Origin: Campanula takesimana
Lineage: Eukaryota; Streptophyta; Magnoliopsida; Asterales; Campanulaceae
Assembly (NCBI GenBank): GCA_026119855.1
Contig: JAOWBW010000485.1
Coordinates: 310,001-374,000 of the forward strand
DNA: 64,000 nucleotides
Reading direction: 5' to 3'
Positions 23,036 through 33,489 of this stretch are shown piece after piece (within the stretch, counting starts at the first letter, position 1; every line of letters starts with the position of its first letter). Both the position numbers and the translations under genes were made by a program. Under the pieces are notes generated by a model. That model worked only from the letters and a program-made list of their open reading frames with translations. It ran no database searches and was not told the DNA's origin.

Positions 23036-24249
23036 CGATAGAGGGTTAAACTTGCGTTTTCATTTTTGGTGTTCTTTTATTCTGTTTTCTGGGCATTCTG
23101 GTAAAAAGGGTAGGAAGCGCGCGCCTCCGGCCTTCTTGGCCTAAAGCGCGCGCGTCCGACCCTTATTACCAGAATCGCCCGCCTCCTTTCTTGTCCTTCA
23201 ATTCCATGTTTCTGTGCTAACAAATTCTGCAGGGGAAAGTTTTCTTAATTAAGGGTCAAGGCAATCCCTTGAACCCACTGATTTGCAGGTTCTCACCCAG
23301 AAGCGGGCGCCTCTGCCCTTCTTCCTCTCACGCGCGTGCCTTCCGAATAGGCAACCCAATGCGCGCGCTTCTGGGCGCATTCCCGGAACAGAACAGTGCA
23401 CAGAAACAGAACAGAATGACAGTGTGTGGGCACCGGGCCTGCATACAATTTCTTTTACTTTCTGTTTATTTTTATCGGTCACACGGGTGATTCGAAAGTT
23501 GTAATTATGTGCTTATTTGTTTTTTTTTATTTATTTCTTTTGAAAAAAAAAAATGTTTTGTCACATGTTAGACCTCACACTACATGCACATATTCTTATC
23601 AATTGCTCACTATCGAGTCGCACAATGTTCAACCCCAAACCCGTCGAGGCCCGTCCTAGAAAGTTTCAAGCTCCACTCGACCTTGTCTCTTTCGAAGCGG
23701 TAAACCTCAGCCCGTGGCGTAGTTCACGACTACATGCCGGGGGTGACCTTTAAGCCTCATATTCAAGCCGAGCACAAATCACACGATTCTAGTTTAGGGT
23801 CTAACACTCCGTGACTCAAGTCGGTTTTCATGTACCGAGATTTCCCTAAACTAATGTCTTCAAATCATACACGCCAATTTGTTGCAATGGACGAAATAAA
23901 ACTCCGTCCCCAAAAGTGGCTATCTTGGACGAAAATAAAAATCCGTCCCCGCATGTATGATTTACTACATTAATTTAGTTTAATCCCGTTACATGTAGGA
24001 TTCACAAGCGTGGTGGAATCCGATGAGTATATGGGACCGCGAGATGGTCTATATACTAGTATGAAGATTCCACTATTTTTCTAGAAACCCCAAAAAGGAC
24101 TCCGTCCTTCCGACTTTGTAAATAATAAAAAAAAAGAGTCATTTTTCTTTATGTGGTTGAGTCTTTTCTTGTTTGTGGGTGAAATCATTTTACCCAAAAG
24201 GTGTTTGTGGGGCCATCCTAAGATCGACCGTGTTCTCTCAATAGGTCCA

Positions 24250-25233
24250 ATGGCTTCAAACGGCAACGACAATGGCATTCCCGTGTCCAACGAAGGGTTA
24301 TTCCGCATGGTGGAAGCATTGAAAGGGCAAGTTGATACACTAGCCAAGAATGTCCGCCGCAAGGATGATTTATGGCGAGCCCGTTACGAGCATGTGAAAA
24401 TGGCCCACAAGAAAGAAGTTGCTAAACTCAAGAACCGATTGAAAGGGCTCATGGGTGAAAGAAAGGTCCAAAGCATTGATACCGGTTTGGTCAACACTCT
24501 CATGTCCTACATTGACCAAAGGCTTAGTGAGCTAAATTTGCACAGGGGCCCAAACACCGATCTTTATCAAGCTTCTCTCCTCATGAACACAATGGAGGCT
24601 CTTCCCAAGAAATTCAAGATGTCCAATATTGGCAAGTTCAACGGCAACTCCTGCCCCAACGCTCATGTCGACTCCTATATTTGGGCCATGCTACCAAAGA
24701 AAGTGTCTCCTCAAATAATGGCACAATGCTTCCCGCTTACTCTCGAGGGGGTCGCAAAAGATTGGTATATGGGTCTTCCAGTTTCCACCCGACTCAATTG
24801 GGATGCCGCTATGCTTGCCTTCAAGTCACAATATCAAGGCAACTCCATATTCCGCCCCACCAAGAAGGAATTGGAGAGCATCGTGCAAATGGGTAATGAA
24901 TCATTTGGGGACTTCTATCGCCGTTGGAATGACAAGCTAGCCGAGATGGTTGATAGGCCTTCCAAGAAGGAACAAATGGACATCTTCTTGAAATGTTTAA
25001 AAATGGACTACCGCACTCGTCTTAGTGGGGCTTTTCACTCCAATTTCTCAAGCATGTATGATGCGGGGTTTAGAATTGACAATTTTCTCCGAGAAGTGGC
25101 CGAGTCCTCCTATGACACAAGCTTCAACGACAAAGGGTTCCCAAGCAATGACATGGAAGAATGTAGTGACATGGAAGGCTACAACGACATGGGGGATGAC
25201 GACAACAATCCCCGTTTCTCTTTCTCTACCTAG
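24250..25233 (+). CDS. Gag protein of gag-only LTR element, intact
   Basis: 327 codons from an ATG reading MASNGNDNG to a stop after PRFSFST. An in-frame ATG 33 codons upstream (24151) exists, but its extension is hydrophobic and unlike gag, so the MASNG start is preferred. The N-terminal third has a basic/heptad region (VRRKDDLWRARYEHVKMAHK). The central part has a Retrotrans_gag core: FNGNSCPNAHVDSYIW, QCFPLTLEGVAKDWYMGLP, LAFKSQYQGNS, ESFGDFYRRWNDKLAEM, FLKCLKMDYRTRL. The tail is acidic (MEECSDMEGYNDMGDDDNN). There is no CCHC zinc knuckle and no continuation into protease. It would form the virus-like-particle coat if expressed. Confidence 0.88.
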   Translation: MASNGNDNGIPVSNEGLFRMVEALKGQVDTLAKNVRRKDDLWRARYEHVKMAHKKEVAKLKNRLKGLMGERKVQSIDTGLVNTLMSYIDQRLSELNLHRGPNTDLYQASLLMNTMEALPKKFKMSNIGKFNGNSCPNAHVDSYIWAMLPKKVSPQIMAQCFPLTLEGVAKDWYMGLPVSTRLNWDAAMLAFKSQYQGNSIFRPTKKELESIVQMGNESFGDFYRRWNDKLAEMVDRPSKKEQMDIFLKCLKMDYRTRLSGAFHSNFSSMYDAGFRIDNFLREVAESSYDTSFNDKGFPSNDMEECSDMEGYNDMGDDDNNPRFSFST

Positions 25234-25535
25234 AAATAGGATAAAAAAAAAAGAGTCAAAAGTCCTCTAATATGTGCATTAATGTTTTCTCTCGTCCAAT
25301 GATAAATTTTAAGTCAATCATTAAATAAAAGTCGTTCTTGTCCTCATACACTCTTCCAAGTTGTTCAATTAATTCTTGGCAAAATGATGAAAAAATGTCT
25401 AAACAAGTTTTGGAATGAAGGCCATCACTTGAACGCCTAGGGGCTAAACATCGACGCCAACATCAACGACGAAGCCAAAACAAACAAGGTGGAGCAACAA
25501 TCATAAAGAAGTCAAGCAAAGTTTTCAAAGGGGGA

Positions 25536-25567
<32 letters not shown>

Positions 25568-28500
25568 GCTCGCTAGGTTGAAACCATCAAATCAACCTAG
25601 GCAAAAGTTAGAGCACAAAAAAAAAAAAAAAAAAAAAAATCCCCCTCAATCAAAGAAGATCAACATCATCATCCACCAACAAAGGACGAAGCTACGAAGC
25701 AAAAATTCCATCACGAAGAATGGAGAATCCACAAGAACTACGGTGACCTGAGCCTCTACACTGGAGGAACGTAGGCAACCTGCGGGTCCGGTCTCATGCA
25801 AGAAAGAAGATATGTCCCTAGCGCGTTATGGTGATCGGCCTTCATCTCGAACTTGTCAAGACATCTTTGTACGATTCATTTGCCAATGAATTAATCACCA
25901 AAAAGATTGAACAACTTTCTTAGATTTGGAATCATTTCGCGATCCTTGTCGAGTCTAGGGACTTCTATTCTTTCTGCATACTCCCAATTTCTTGCAATCA
26001 AATTGGGGCTTTCCTTCTCTTCTATCTTAATGACTTACTTGCCTTCGCGAGTCATTCAATTCAATAAAAAATACATGTCAATACTAGGGACACTTCCCTA
26101 GTCAAGTCAATGTCACTCACCTTTAGTGACAAAAGGTCTCCACCGCAAAATCACATGTCTTATCTCCTCAGCTAGAGTCAATGCACACTTCCTCATCAAT
26201 TGAGTCAAAAAAAAATGATGAAGACGCAAAAGAGATGCCCGCTAGATTGAAAACCCGAAAGGGCGGTCTAGGCAAAAAACAGGGTGTGTCATAAAAAAAA
26301 AATGAGAGAGTGAGAGAGAGAAGGGAAAGAGAAATGGAGATCCCCGGCCTCTAAAGAAGACAAGTTCTACATTGAATCTCCTCAGCAAGTCAATTCCCCA
26401 CCGAGTCAACTTTGGGATTGCAAAAGGATCGACAAGATATAGCACCATCAAAGGTTGTCTTGGGATATCGGCATCATTCTCCAGCAGTGTGCATTTTTGG
26501 GTTCATGAAAAGAAGGCCCGTGGTAACCAAGATCCATCCGAGAACAAGTCCATCATAAAAGGGCACGAGGTTGCACAAATAATCCCTAGCTAGTCAATTG
26601 GCTTGAGCAGCAAATAGCAACAACATGTGTCTCAGTTTTCAAGGCTTCTTCACGTATGTGCTTCTAAAGTACGCCGAAAGGCTCCCGAGAAATGGAGTAG
26701 CTCTTGCCATGTCCTCTCATGTTTGTTCCCTCGCACGAGGATGAGTCACTCTTGCTTTGCTCAACAAATGGTGACGCCCTAGGGGCTATGTGACTCAAGG
26801 ACAAGGACTTCTTTTGCTTCACTTGACAATCAATACGCCCTAGAGGCTACGTTCGAGAAAGATGTGTGAAACTATCCTCAAAGTCTCCCAAAAGGGATGT
26901 CAAAAAGCCCTCTTGTCACGTGTGCCCGTGCTCGTTTCCCCAATCAAGGGTGGACCTTTCTCGCAATCAATGATGGCACTCTAGGGGCTACGGTCAAGTC
27001 TTAAAGGCTCCCTCGGCAAAGAGCAATTAAATCCCCAACAGTATCCCCAGCCAAGTCATGTGCAACATTGGAAGCTTCCTAAATTCGGCACCGAAGGTCT
27101 CAACGGGATTCGCAATCTACAATCTTTTGGGCTACGGCATTACATTAATTCAAGCAAAGGGCAGTATTAGGGCTTCGCGACCGACAGTCTTTTGGGCAAC
27201 AATACTCGAGCAAGTGCAATGTGGAGTAGTCTTATGGCTCCATGAGAACAATCAAGATTCAAGGGTCTCTCAACACTTCAAAGGCTTCTTGGTTTTAAAT
27301 GAAGACTCCGATGTTATGAATGAAGTTGATGATTTTTGTTAGAACTCACAGCGAGATTTTGAAGAAAGTCTTAGAGAAAAGGAAAAAGATTCAATATGCT
27401 AAACTCTAATCAAAACAGGGTTATAGCGGGAAATGCCACGGCCAATCCCAATGTTTCTGCAATTCAGCACCCCTTCTCCAAGATCAAAAGCACAAGGTGT
27501 AGCTCAGATAAAGTTGGGCCACAACACTAGTTGCATCCGAAGATCCGTCATTAGTTCAACTCAAGAAGAGTCAAGCAAGCATACTCATTTGGGACTTTAT
27601 CACACCAAGACCTTATCCTCCGCGACCTCGATGGCACCGCAAGACATTACTGCATCCTTTGACATAAGCCCTCCGCCATTTGGGTATCAACCACAATGAG
27701 GCCATTCATCTCCCCAGTAAGAGCAAGAAGGGGATCTCTATCAAGAATTCTACCCGACGGTACATCCGCTCTCAATGCCGAGCCAATCACAAGATAATTT
27801 GGGGCTTTACATTCCACCGTCTTGAAGCTCACAAACAAAAAGTCCATGACATTTGGGGCTTAGCAATTTCTCGAAGCTTGGCATCCATAATCTTCTCTTG
27901 GGGCTTGCTCACTACAACAACAAAGGGCGATTTACTCGAATGGTCCAAGAGCTGATTTATCTTGGAGCTATGCAAGTCCCTCAAAATTTGGCATCAAAGG
28001 CATTCTAGGGGCTTTACAATCAGCAACCCCTCATCTCGGCATCAAAAGCCTTTTTGAAGCCCCATAACCGACAAATCTCTTGGGGCTAGACATCAATCTT
28101 CGTTGGGCACGACGACGACAACAACAGAATTCAAGCGAAGCAATCTGGACTTCGACTGAACATGACTTGATCTTGGGTTGGCTTCACAAACACACAATGG
28201 CTAAAATGGTTCACCCACGAACTAAAAAAAAAAAAAAAAAAAAAAAAATCTTTCTTTTTCTCCTTCTATGTGCAAAATTATGTGCTTTACTTTGCTTTGC
28301 TCCTAGCCTCTCCTCCAGCGTTCTCCATCATCCTTGAACTACGCTGGTCTGATTCTCTTAAAGGGATACGTAGGCAGCCCTTTGGCACGACCAACCCATC
28401 ATCCAGAAAACCATCTCGCCAACCCAACATCAAGGGCATTCTCTCATCAACATCTAAAGAATGGACATTCTCCATCAAAGCATCCTCCGCGGACATCAGG

Positions 28501-28822
28501 AATCCATCTCCACTCAAGCGGCAATGGTAAGTGAAGGTATGAATACATCCAATGCTTTCCTCAAAATCACACCGCACACAAGATCACTCTCTACATTCTT
28601 ACTTCTCTCTCATTGCAAGGGTGTTCCAAAATCCCATCACACCACGAGCACAATTTCTCTCTCTTCATTTCACACTTCATGCATCTCCTTACAAGAACAC
28701 ATATGCCTGTCAAGCACACACATAACAGGTACCACCACGAAGTCAACAGCATCCGCTACTCAAGGCACTTCATCCCCACCAGAAAGTGGTCAACCGTGCC
28801 CACACCCCACAAGGTCAACAAC
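25234..28822 (+). other. Long non-coding region after gag
   Basis: No domain is recognised in any frame. It contains A-rich runs (25540-25562, 25617-25640, 28225-28248). A paired motif occurs near 25567 and 26240 (CGCTAG.TTGAAA...GGYCTAGGCAAAA). TACGTAGGCA-type words occur near 25767 and 28358, and about a dozen scattered copies of CTAGGGGCT or TTGGGGCT lie between 25437 and 28090. It looks like a decayed pol and untranslated region or accumulated repeats. Confidence 0.6.
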
Positions 28823-29338
28823 AGCAAGCAAATGCGGCTTCAAACAGCATACAGCAAGTGCGGCTTCAAACAGCAAGCAAATGCGGCTTGAAACAGCATA
28901 CAGCAAGTGCGGCTTCAAACAGAAAGCAAATGCGGCTTCAAACAGCATACAGCAAGTGCGGCTTCAAACAGCAAGCAAGTGCGGCTTCAAACAGCATACA
29001 GCAAGTGCGGCTTCAAACAGCAAGCAAGTGCGGCTTCAAACAGCATACAGCAAGTGCGGCTTCAAACAGCAAGCAAGTGCGGCTTCAAACAGCATACAGC
29101 AAGTGCGGCTTCAAACAGCAAGCAAATGCGGCTTCAAACAGCATACAGCAAGTGCGGATTCAAACAGCAAGCAAATGCGGCTTCAAACAGCATACAGCAA
29201 GTGCGGCTTCAAACAGCATACATCAAGTGCGGCTTCAAACAGCAAGCAAATGCGGCTTCAAACAGCATACAGCAAGTGCGGCTTCAAACAGCAAGCAAGT
29301 GCGGCTTCAAACAGCATACAGCAAGTGCGGCTTCAAAC
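28823..29338 (+). repeat. 49-bp minisatellite in the 3' region of the gag-only element
   Basis: Alternating 23-bp (A) and 26-bp (B) subunits, both ending TGCGGCTTCAAAC. I count ten A and eleven B units, 516 bp in total. The A-B dimer is 49 bp. A units differ only by GCAAATG/GCAAGTG and rare changes, and one B unit is doubled near 29190. Because 49 is 1 modulo 3, each frame cycles through all phases and all three plus frames stay open. The predicted Gln/Ser/Lys-rich peptides are very probably not real proteins. Tandem repeats near the 3' end are known in Tat/Ogre-type elements. Confidence 0.95.
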
Positions 29339-29542
29339 AACAATTTTGGTCCATGGTGAACCACTAAAATCACCATACCTCTTCCATCAGCAAAAGTCGC
29401 TCACACAGGGAGCGCATTTCTATCCTTTGTAATTTCAAATTCCTGCTTTATCGAGTCTTTGTTTTCTCTTGTCGATGTCCTCGGCGGTTGTCTTTCTTTC
29501 GTCGACGCGTTTTGCCTCGCAATCCACGTCGCCGAGGGGCTC

Positions 29543-30635
29543 TGTAGACACCCCGCCTTGGACCGCTCACCCCGATTGCACATTTGATTTTGTGTTTCTC
29601 CCCATTTCAAGTGTTTCTCGTTAGTTTCTGTCACTTCCGTTAAGTTCCTGACTGACTTCGTTAAGTCCAGGGACTAACTGAATAACAGGGCTGACTTTCT
29701 AGTCCATTCTGTCAAAATTGCCTTCTCTGAGTCGCGCGCCTCCGACAGGAGGAGCCAGGCGCGCGCGCCTTCCGCACCCAAAGCAGGAAGCGCGCGCCTC
29801 TGGGCGTCAATTACAGATTTCTGGCCAGGATTCCCTCCCTTGCTCAATTTACAGGATTTTGCCCGGGAAGGATTTCTTGGTGACTGAGTTTTGGCACCAA
29901 AAACACCCCTCTTTCACCGATAAAAACCTCTCTTTACCTCCATTTTCAAAGACCCAATCTTTGAGACTTGAACAAAAACTCTACACAAATCATCTCAACA
30001 ATCTTTCTCTACAAAACACTACACAAAGTGTTTGCACAACATTTTCTCTACAACAACACAATTTTCAAGTCCAAGTTTGAAGTCCTCTTTCCTAAGGTAC
30101 AACATCTCTTTTCTTCTCTTATTTTATTTGTCTAGTCTTACTAGTATGCAATCTCCATAAAAAGGGATACAACCAAAAGGCCACTTCACTATTGAAGTTT
30201 GGCCAAGGTTACATCCCAACATTCCAAACTTCATTTAATTTATATTTCATTTCTTAATGTAATCATTTAGCACTAGTTCAACATGTAACTATTTAGCATT
30301 AAATTAATAAAATCATTCTTTTCCCCTTTTTCTTTACATTATAATTGTTAGCATTGTTAATAAATTGAAGGACATTTAGCATTAGAACACCGATAGTAGC
30401 AAGACCCGCATAAGCGGGGCGGAGTGGGTGTTTAAGTACTTCCCACTCCGTCACCTAACCCCCGAACCCTTCTCTCCCGAATCTCTGGTTTTGTACATAA
30501 AATTAGGCTATTTCTAGGTTTTTCTTATGTTCCTTTAAAAACATAGGTGGCGACTCTAAACAATCTAAAACAAGTTAGACATCCTGGGATAATTCACCGC
30601 TCTAGCCAAGCCGTGGTTCCCCCGGGGTATCTACA
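29543..30635 (+). repeat. 3' LTR of gag-only element
   Basis: 1093 bp, near-identical to 21923-23016. It follows a CGCCGAGGGGCTC tract that could serve as PPT and is followed by the TSD GAGCC. Confidence 0.95.
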
Positions 30636-30640
30636 GAGCC

Positions 30641-31691
30641 GTACCCGGCAAAAGTTCTATACAAAATTCTATCTCACGATCGGGAGGCATATCATACTCG
30701 GTAGAGAAAACATCGGGAAATTCCCGGACTACCCGAACACTATCAAAACTAGGGGATTCCTTCCTAGTATCAAGAACACTAGTCAAATACCCCTCACAAC
30801 CACTATGCAATAATTTTCTCGCTTTCTTATAAGAAATTAAGCGAACGTTCCTACTCAGAGGATTAGCCTCAAACACAAATTTAGGCACATCGGGAATAGA
30901 AAAAATAACAGTTTTCTTACGGCAATCCACGGAAGCATGAAACTTGCTCAACCAATCCATACCAATATGACATCAAAGTCTTGGATAGGAAGAACTACCA
31001 AATCCGCACAAAGGACACGACCACAAATAACCACATCACAAGCACGAAAGACTCGATCAGAAATCAAGCATTCTCCTATAGGGGTCGACACCTCTAGCAC
31101 GTACGGTAAAGACTCGAATGCAGCATTTAACATGGAAGCAAATTGCACATAAATGTATGAATGAGATGATCCTGGATCTACTAACGCTCGTGCGCTCACA
31201 TTAGACACAGAAACATACCTCCAATAACGGATGGATCATCGGTAGATTGTTGTTGATTCATGGCATATATCTTTCCTTGAACTTTGGGCTTTCCCAGCGG
31301 CATCCCTTTTCTGACCCTGATTAGTACCAACCTCTGACCCGGATGACTGACCCGGTACCTCGTGCAATCTCTCGCAAAGTGCCCCATTTCACCACAATTG
31401 GTACACTTGCCTTGCTTTTTCCAACACCTATCCTCCGTATGGCCTACCTTCTGAAAAAAGGTTACAAGGCTTCCTATTCTGAATCCCCGGAGTAGTTACC
31501 CGGATTCCTCGGTGTGATTTGCCCCATAAACTGAGATGATGCTCCCGGGTTACCTCGGTTGTCGGAAGGTGTTGAGGTTGAGATTTAGCATGGCTTCCCG
31601 GTTTACCCGCACCCCATAAGTTCGGTTTCCTTTTGTGCTCCCCAATTATCTTGCTCTATCAAGTAGGATCGATCTACCGCATCTTGGAAGG
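30641..31691 (-). pseudogene. Gypsy gag zinc knuckle, protease and linker
   Basis: Minus strand from the gap: gag C-terminus (FQDAVDRSYLIEQDN-like, 31690-31645) and a CCHC remnant ending MGHFARDC (31387). Protease follows (ARALVDPGSSHSYI, where D-S-G is usual; VICGRVLCADLVVLPIQDFDVIL). The linker then reads REFPDVFS...MPPDREIEFCIELLPGTA and ends at the nested element's TSD. Two or more frameshifts occur. The protease active site reads DPG instead of DSG. Confidence 0.85.
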
Positions 31692-31791
31692 NNNNNNNNN
31701 NNNNNNNNNNNNNNNNNNNNNNNNNNNNNNNNNNNNNNNNNNNNNNNNNNNNNNNNNNNNNNNNNNNNNNNNNNNNNNNNNNNNNNNNNNN
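31692..31791. other. Assembly gap (100 N)
   Basis: Exactly 100 N, a conventional unknown-size gap. To its left is gypsy gag, to its right plant intron-like DNA of the HLH gene. The gypsy 5' LTR and the last exon of that gene may be hidden here. Confidence 0.98.
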
Positions 31792-31918
31792 GCTTGCATA
31801 CTTGAATATGTACGTACGTATCCATAGTACAATTTGTAAGTAAATTATAGTATATATATTGATTTGATGATTGATATGAATATGTGTAGAGTTTCAACTG
31901 TATGAATCAATATATATA

Positions 31919-32145
31919 CTCCCTCCGTCCCAGACCAATGGGCACAGTTTGACTTTTTTTATCAACTGAGTCAATCTTTGACCTATACAATTCTAAAAAT
32001 TGTTAATGATAGTATTTTTAATAGTGAAACAATAACAATTTTTAGAATTTCATAGAGATATTTAGATATTCATAAAATTATGGTAAAAAATTGACTCAAT
32101 TGACCAAAAAAATCAAACTGTGCCCATTGGTCTGGACGGAGGGAG
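31919..32145. mobile_element. Stowaway MITE next to a splice donor (227 bp)
   Basis: TIRs of about 60 bp start CTCCCTCCGTCC..GACCAATGGGCAC on one side and match inverted on the other. TA is duplicated at 31917-31918 and 32146-32147. It lies 5 nt beyond the predicted exon 3 donor (GTATAC) of the adjacent HLH gene. Confidence 0.92.
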
Positions 32146-32150
32146 TATAC

Positions 32151-33026
32151 CTCTTCTCCAAGTGCTTCAAGTCGAAAGCTGTCTGTACAAGAAACCGTAG
32201 CTTCCAGTACTGTAAGACCCAGTCCATCAAACACTTCCAGTATAGAGAGTAGAAGACCAGGACAACTCTTTTCTGAATAAACATTCACTTGAAAACCCTT
32301 CTCTAGGGTTTCTACTGCAACCTGCTATACATGAGATCATATATAAATGTGTATTCCATCAAATTAACGAGAATAGTAATTTTATAAATCTATTAAGCCA
32401 GAAAAAAAAAAGGGGGGGGGGGGGGGGGAGGGTCAGAGAGACTTGAAAGACATGAATATATAAAATTACTGAATTTATACATACCACAGGCCACGAACTG
32501 TTGTTGTGGCTTGAAGTTTGAGCGTTTGCAATATCTTGATTCAGTGTGTCAACCTTTTGCTTTAGCTCTTGAATGTAATTCGATGCATCTACTAAAATAG
32601 ATGTTTTGTTTACCTGTAACCCATACATATTAAATCTCAAGAGTCAGAAACTGCATCTTGTATGTATAGGTAATTATATCACAAATTAAAATATTTTTAT
32701 TTCACTTCATAAAGTTTATTGTATCTTTGTCATCCAAAATGCTTTTCTACTTGAACTTTAATGATTGATTCAAGCCTTACTGATTCAAATTAGAATGAAA
32801 AGAGAGTGCAAATTCAGAGAAAAGCAGGAGGCGCGCAGAAATTAAAAGGAAGAAACAGAAAGGAAAATTAAGGAGAGTTGGGAGAAGTTAAGGAGTAGAA
32901 TGTTGTTGAGAGGCTGCGAGCGAATAGAAAAGGAGAATTAATTACAGCATGAGAGTTAGTAATGGAACGAAGGAGTTGCAGCTTCTCATGCAGTGCTGCT
33001 GCTTTCTTGTGCTCTCTAGACACCAT
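32151..33026 (-). CDS. Small HLH/ACT-like transcription regulator, exons 1-3
   Basis: Three exons on the minus strand: 33026-32946 (27 codons), 32613-32485 (43) and 32321-32151 (57). All junctions are phase 0 with GT-AG introns of 332 and 163 bp. The protein begins MVSREHKKAAALHEKLQLLR. It has a helix-loop-helix without a full basic region (VNKTSILVDASNYIQELKQKV), then an ACT-like domain (EKGFQVNVYSEKSCPGLLLSILEVF..LTVLEATVSCTDSFRLEAL). This matches plant proteins such as Arabidopsis At3g56220 and At2g40435, nuclear regulators of about 155 residues. The last ~25 residues (AQVVKQAVLQAI-like) are not seen and probably lie in exon 4, in or beyond the gap. It is uncertain whether the gene is functional. 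Confidence 0.85.
32411..32428. repeat. Poly-G run in HLH gene intron 2
   Basis: About 18 G after an A run on the plus strand. This is intronic simple repeat, prone to assembly error. Confidence 0.85.
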
Positions 33027-33038
33027 TCTTGCAGTTGT

Positions 33039-33042
<4 letters not shown>

Positions 33043-33069
<27 letters not shown>
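33043..33069 (-). repeat. (GA)n in the 5' UTR of the HLH gene
   Basis: A CT dinucleotide run on plus reads as GA on the gene strand, 17-43 bp upstream of the ATG. Such GAGA tracts are common in plant leaders and can bind BPC proteins; that is inference here. Confidence 0.8.
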
Positions 33070-33102
33070 CAGTATTATTATTACCCTGCCAAGGGTCTGA
33101 TG

Positions 33103-33111
33103 CCTTATATA
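33103..33111 (-). promoter_or_regulatory. TATA box of the HLH gene
   Basis: The minus strand reads TATATAAGG about 77 bp upstream of the ATG, followed by a short leader with the GA run. Spacing suits a start near 33075. Confidence 0.6.
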
Positions 33112-33264
33112 GATAGAAGGAGGGCCGGGGCGGGGCGGGAAATATATATGAAGTATTAAATCAGGTGAAAATTTTGTTGGTTTCCCCACATGACAATAGT
33201 CTCAGTTTCTCTACAAATACCCCATTTTTATGTTCATCTACAAATTAAAACACTACCCCTCGTC

Positions 33265-33489
33265 ACTGAATATTTTATTCAAATTCAATGTTAAATAGTA
33301 TCCGTCTAATAGGAGCACTCAAGAAAAAGTTCCAAGATAATGGATAAACCACTAGTTAATTGGGCGGTTATAATATTCAGATCTCATTACGGGCTTATTA
33401 GAAAGCTTAAGGACATTCTTGGTCAGTAATAATTTTGAAAACTTGAATCTGAATATTCTAGCTATTCAAATTCAATGTTAAATACTATA
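33265..33489. repeat. Direct duplication upstream of the HLH gene
   Basis: ATTCAAATTCAATGTTAAATA occurs near 33275 and again near 33465. Downstream, AGAAAAAGTTCCAAGATAA (33324) is matched by AGAAAAAGTCCCAATATAA (33770) beyond a MITE. A diverged duplication was later interrupted by the Stowaway at 33490. Confidence 0.6.

Larger units (their letters stand above)
21923..30635 (+). mobile_element. Young gag-only LTR retrotransposon (TR-GAG-like)
   Basis: 8713 bp with LTRs 21923-23016 and 29543-30635 (TGTAGA...TCTACA) and TSD GAGCC (21918-21922, 30636-30640). By eye the LTRs differ at about seven positions in 1094, roughly 0.6%, so insertion was recent. The PBS directly follows the 5' LTR. The only coding region is an intact gag (24250-25233). 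The 4.3 kb from gag to the 3' LTR is non-coding and ends in a minisatellite. It has no protease, RT or integrase, so it must be mobilised in trans, probably by a gypsy partner. This matches the published class of terminal-repeat retrotransposons with a GAG domain. The PBS and the TACGTAGGCA words suggest affinity to the Tat/Ogre group (inference). Confidence 0.9.
16990..31691 (-). mobile_element. Ty3/gypsy chromovirus, Tekay/Del type, 5' end lost at gap
   Basis: A minus-strand element with 3' LTR 16990-19088, PPT, chromodomain, integrase, RNase H/RT, protease and a gag zinc-knuckle region up to the N gap. Domain order PR-RT-RNH-IN-chromodomain identifies a chromovirus. The chromodomain lies at the integrase C-terminus. 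A second retrotransposon (21923-30635) sits between the protease-RT linker halves. Rejoining at its TSD restores the reading LLPGTA + APISKAPYRLAPAELKE. The remaining gag and the 5' LTR are absent, presumably in or beyond the 100-N gap. Frameshifts and stops are present. Confidence 0.9.

Noticed and set aside
9100..29340. CRISPR-like arrays
   Set aside because: Repeats here are direct minisatellite or LTR copies without regular unique spacers, in a plant genome.
28461..29432. Long Gln/Ser/Lys-rich open frame over the minisatellite
   Set aside because: All three forward frames are open because the repeat lacks stops and has a period of 1 modulo 3. No flanking conserved domain supports translation.
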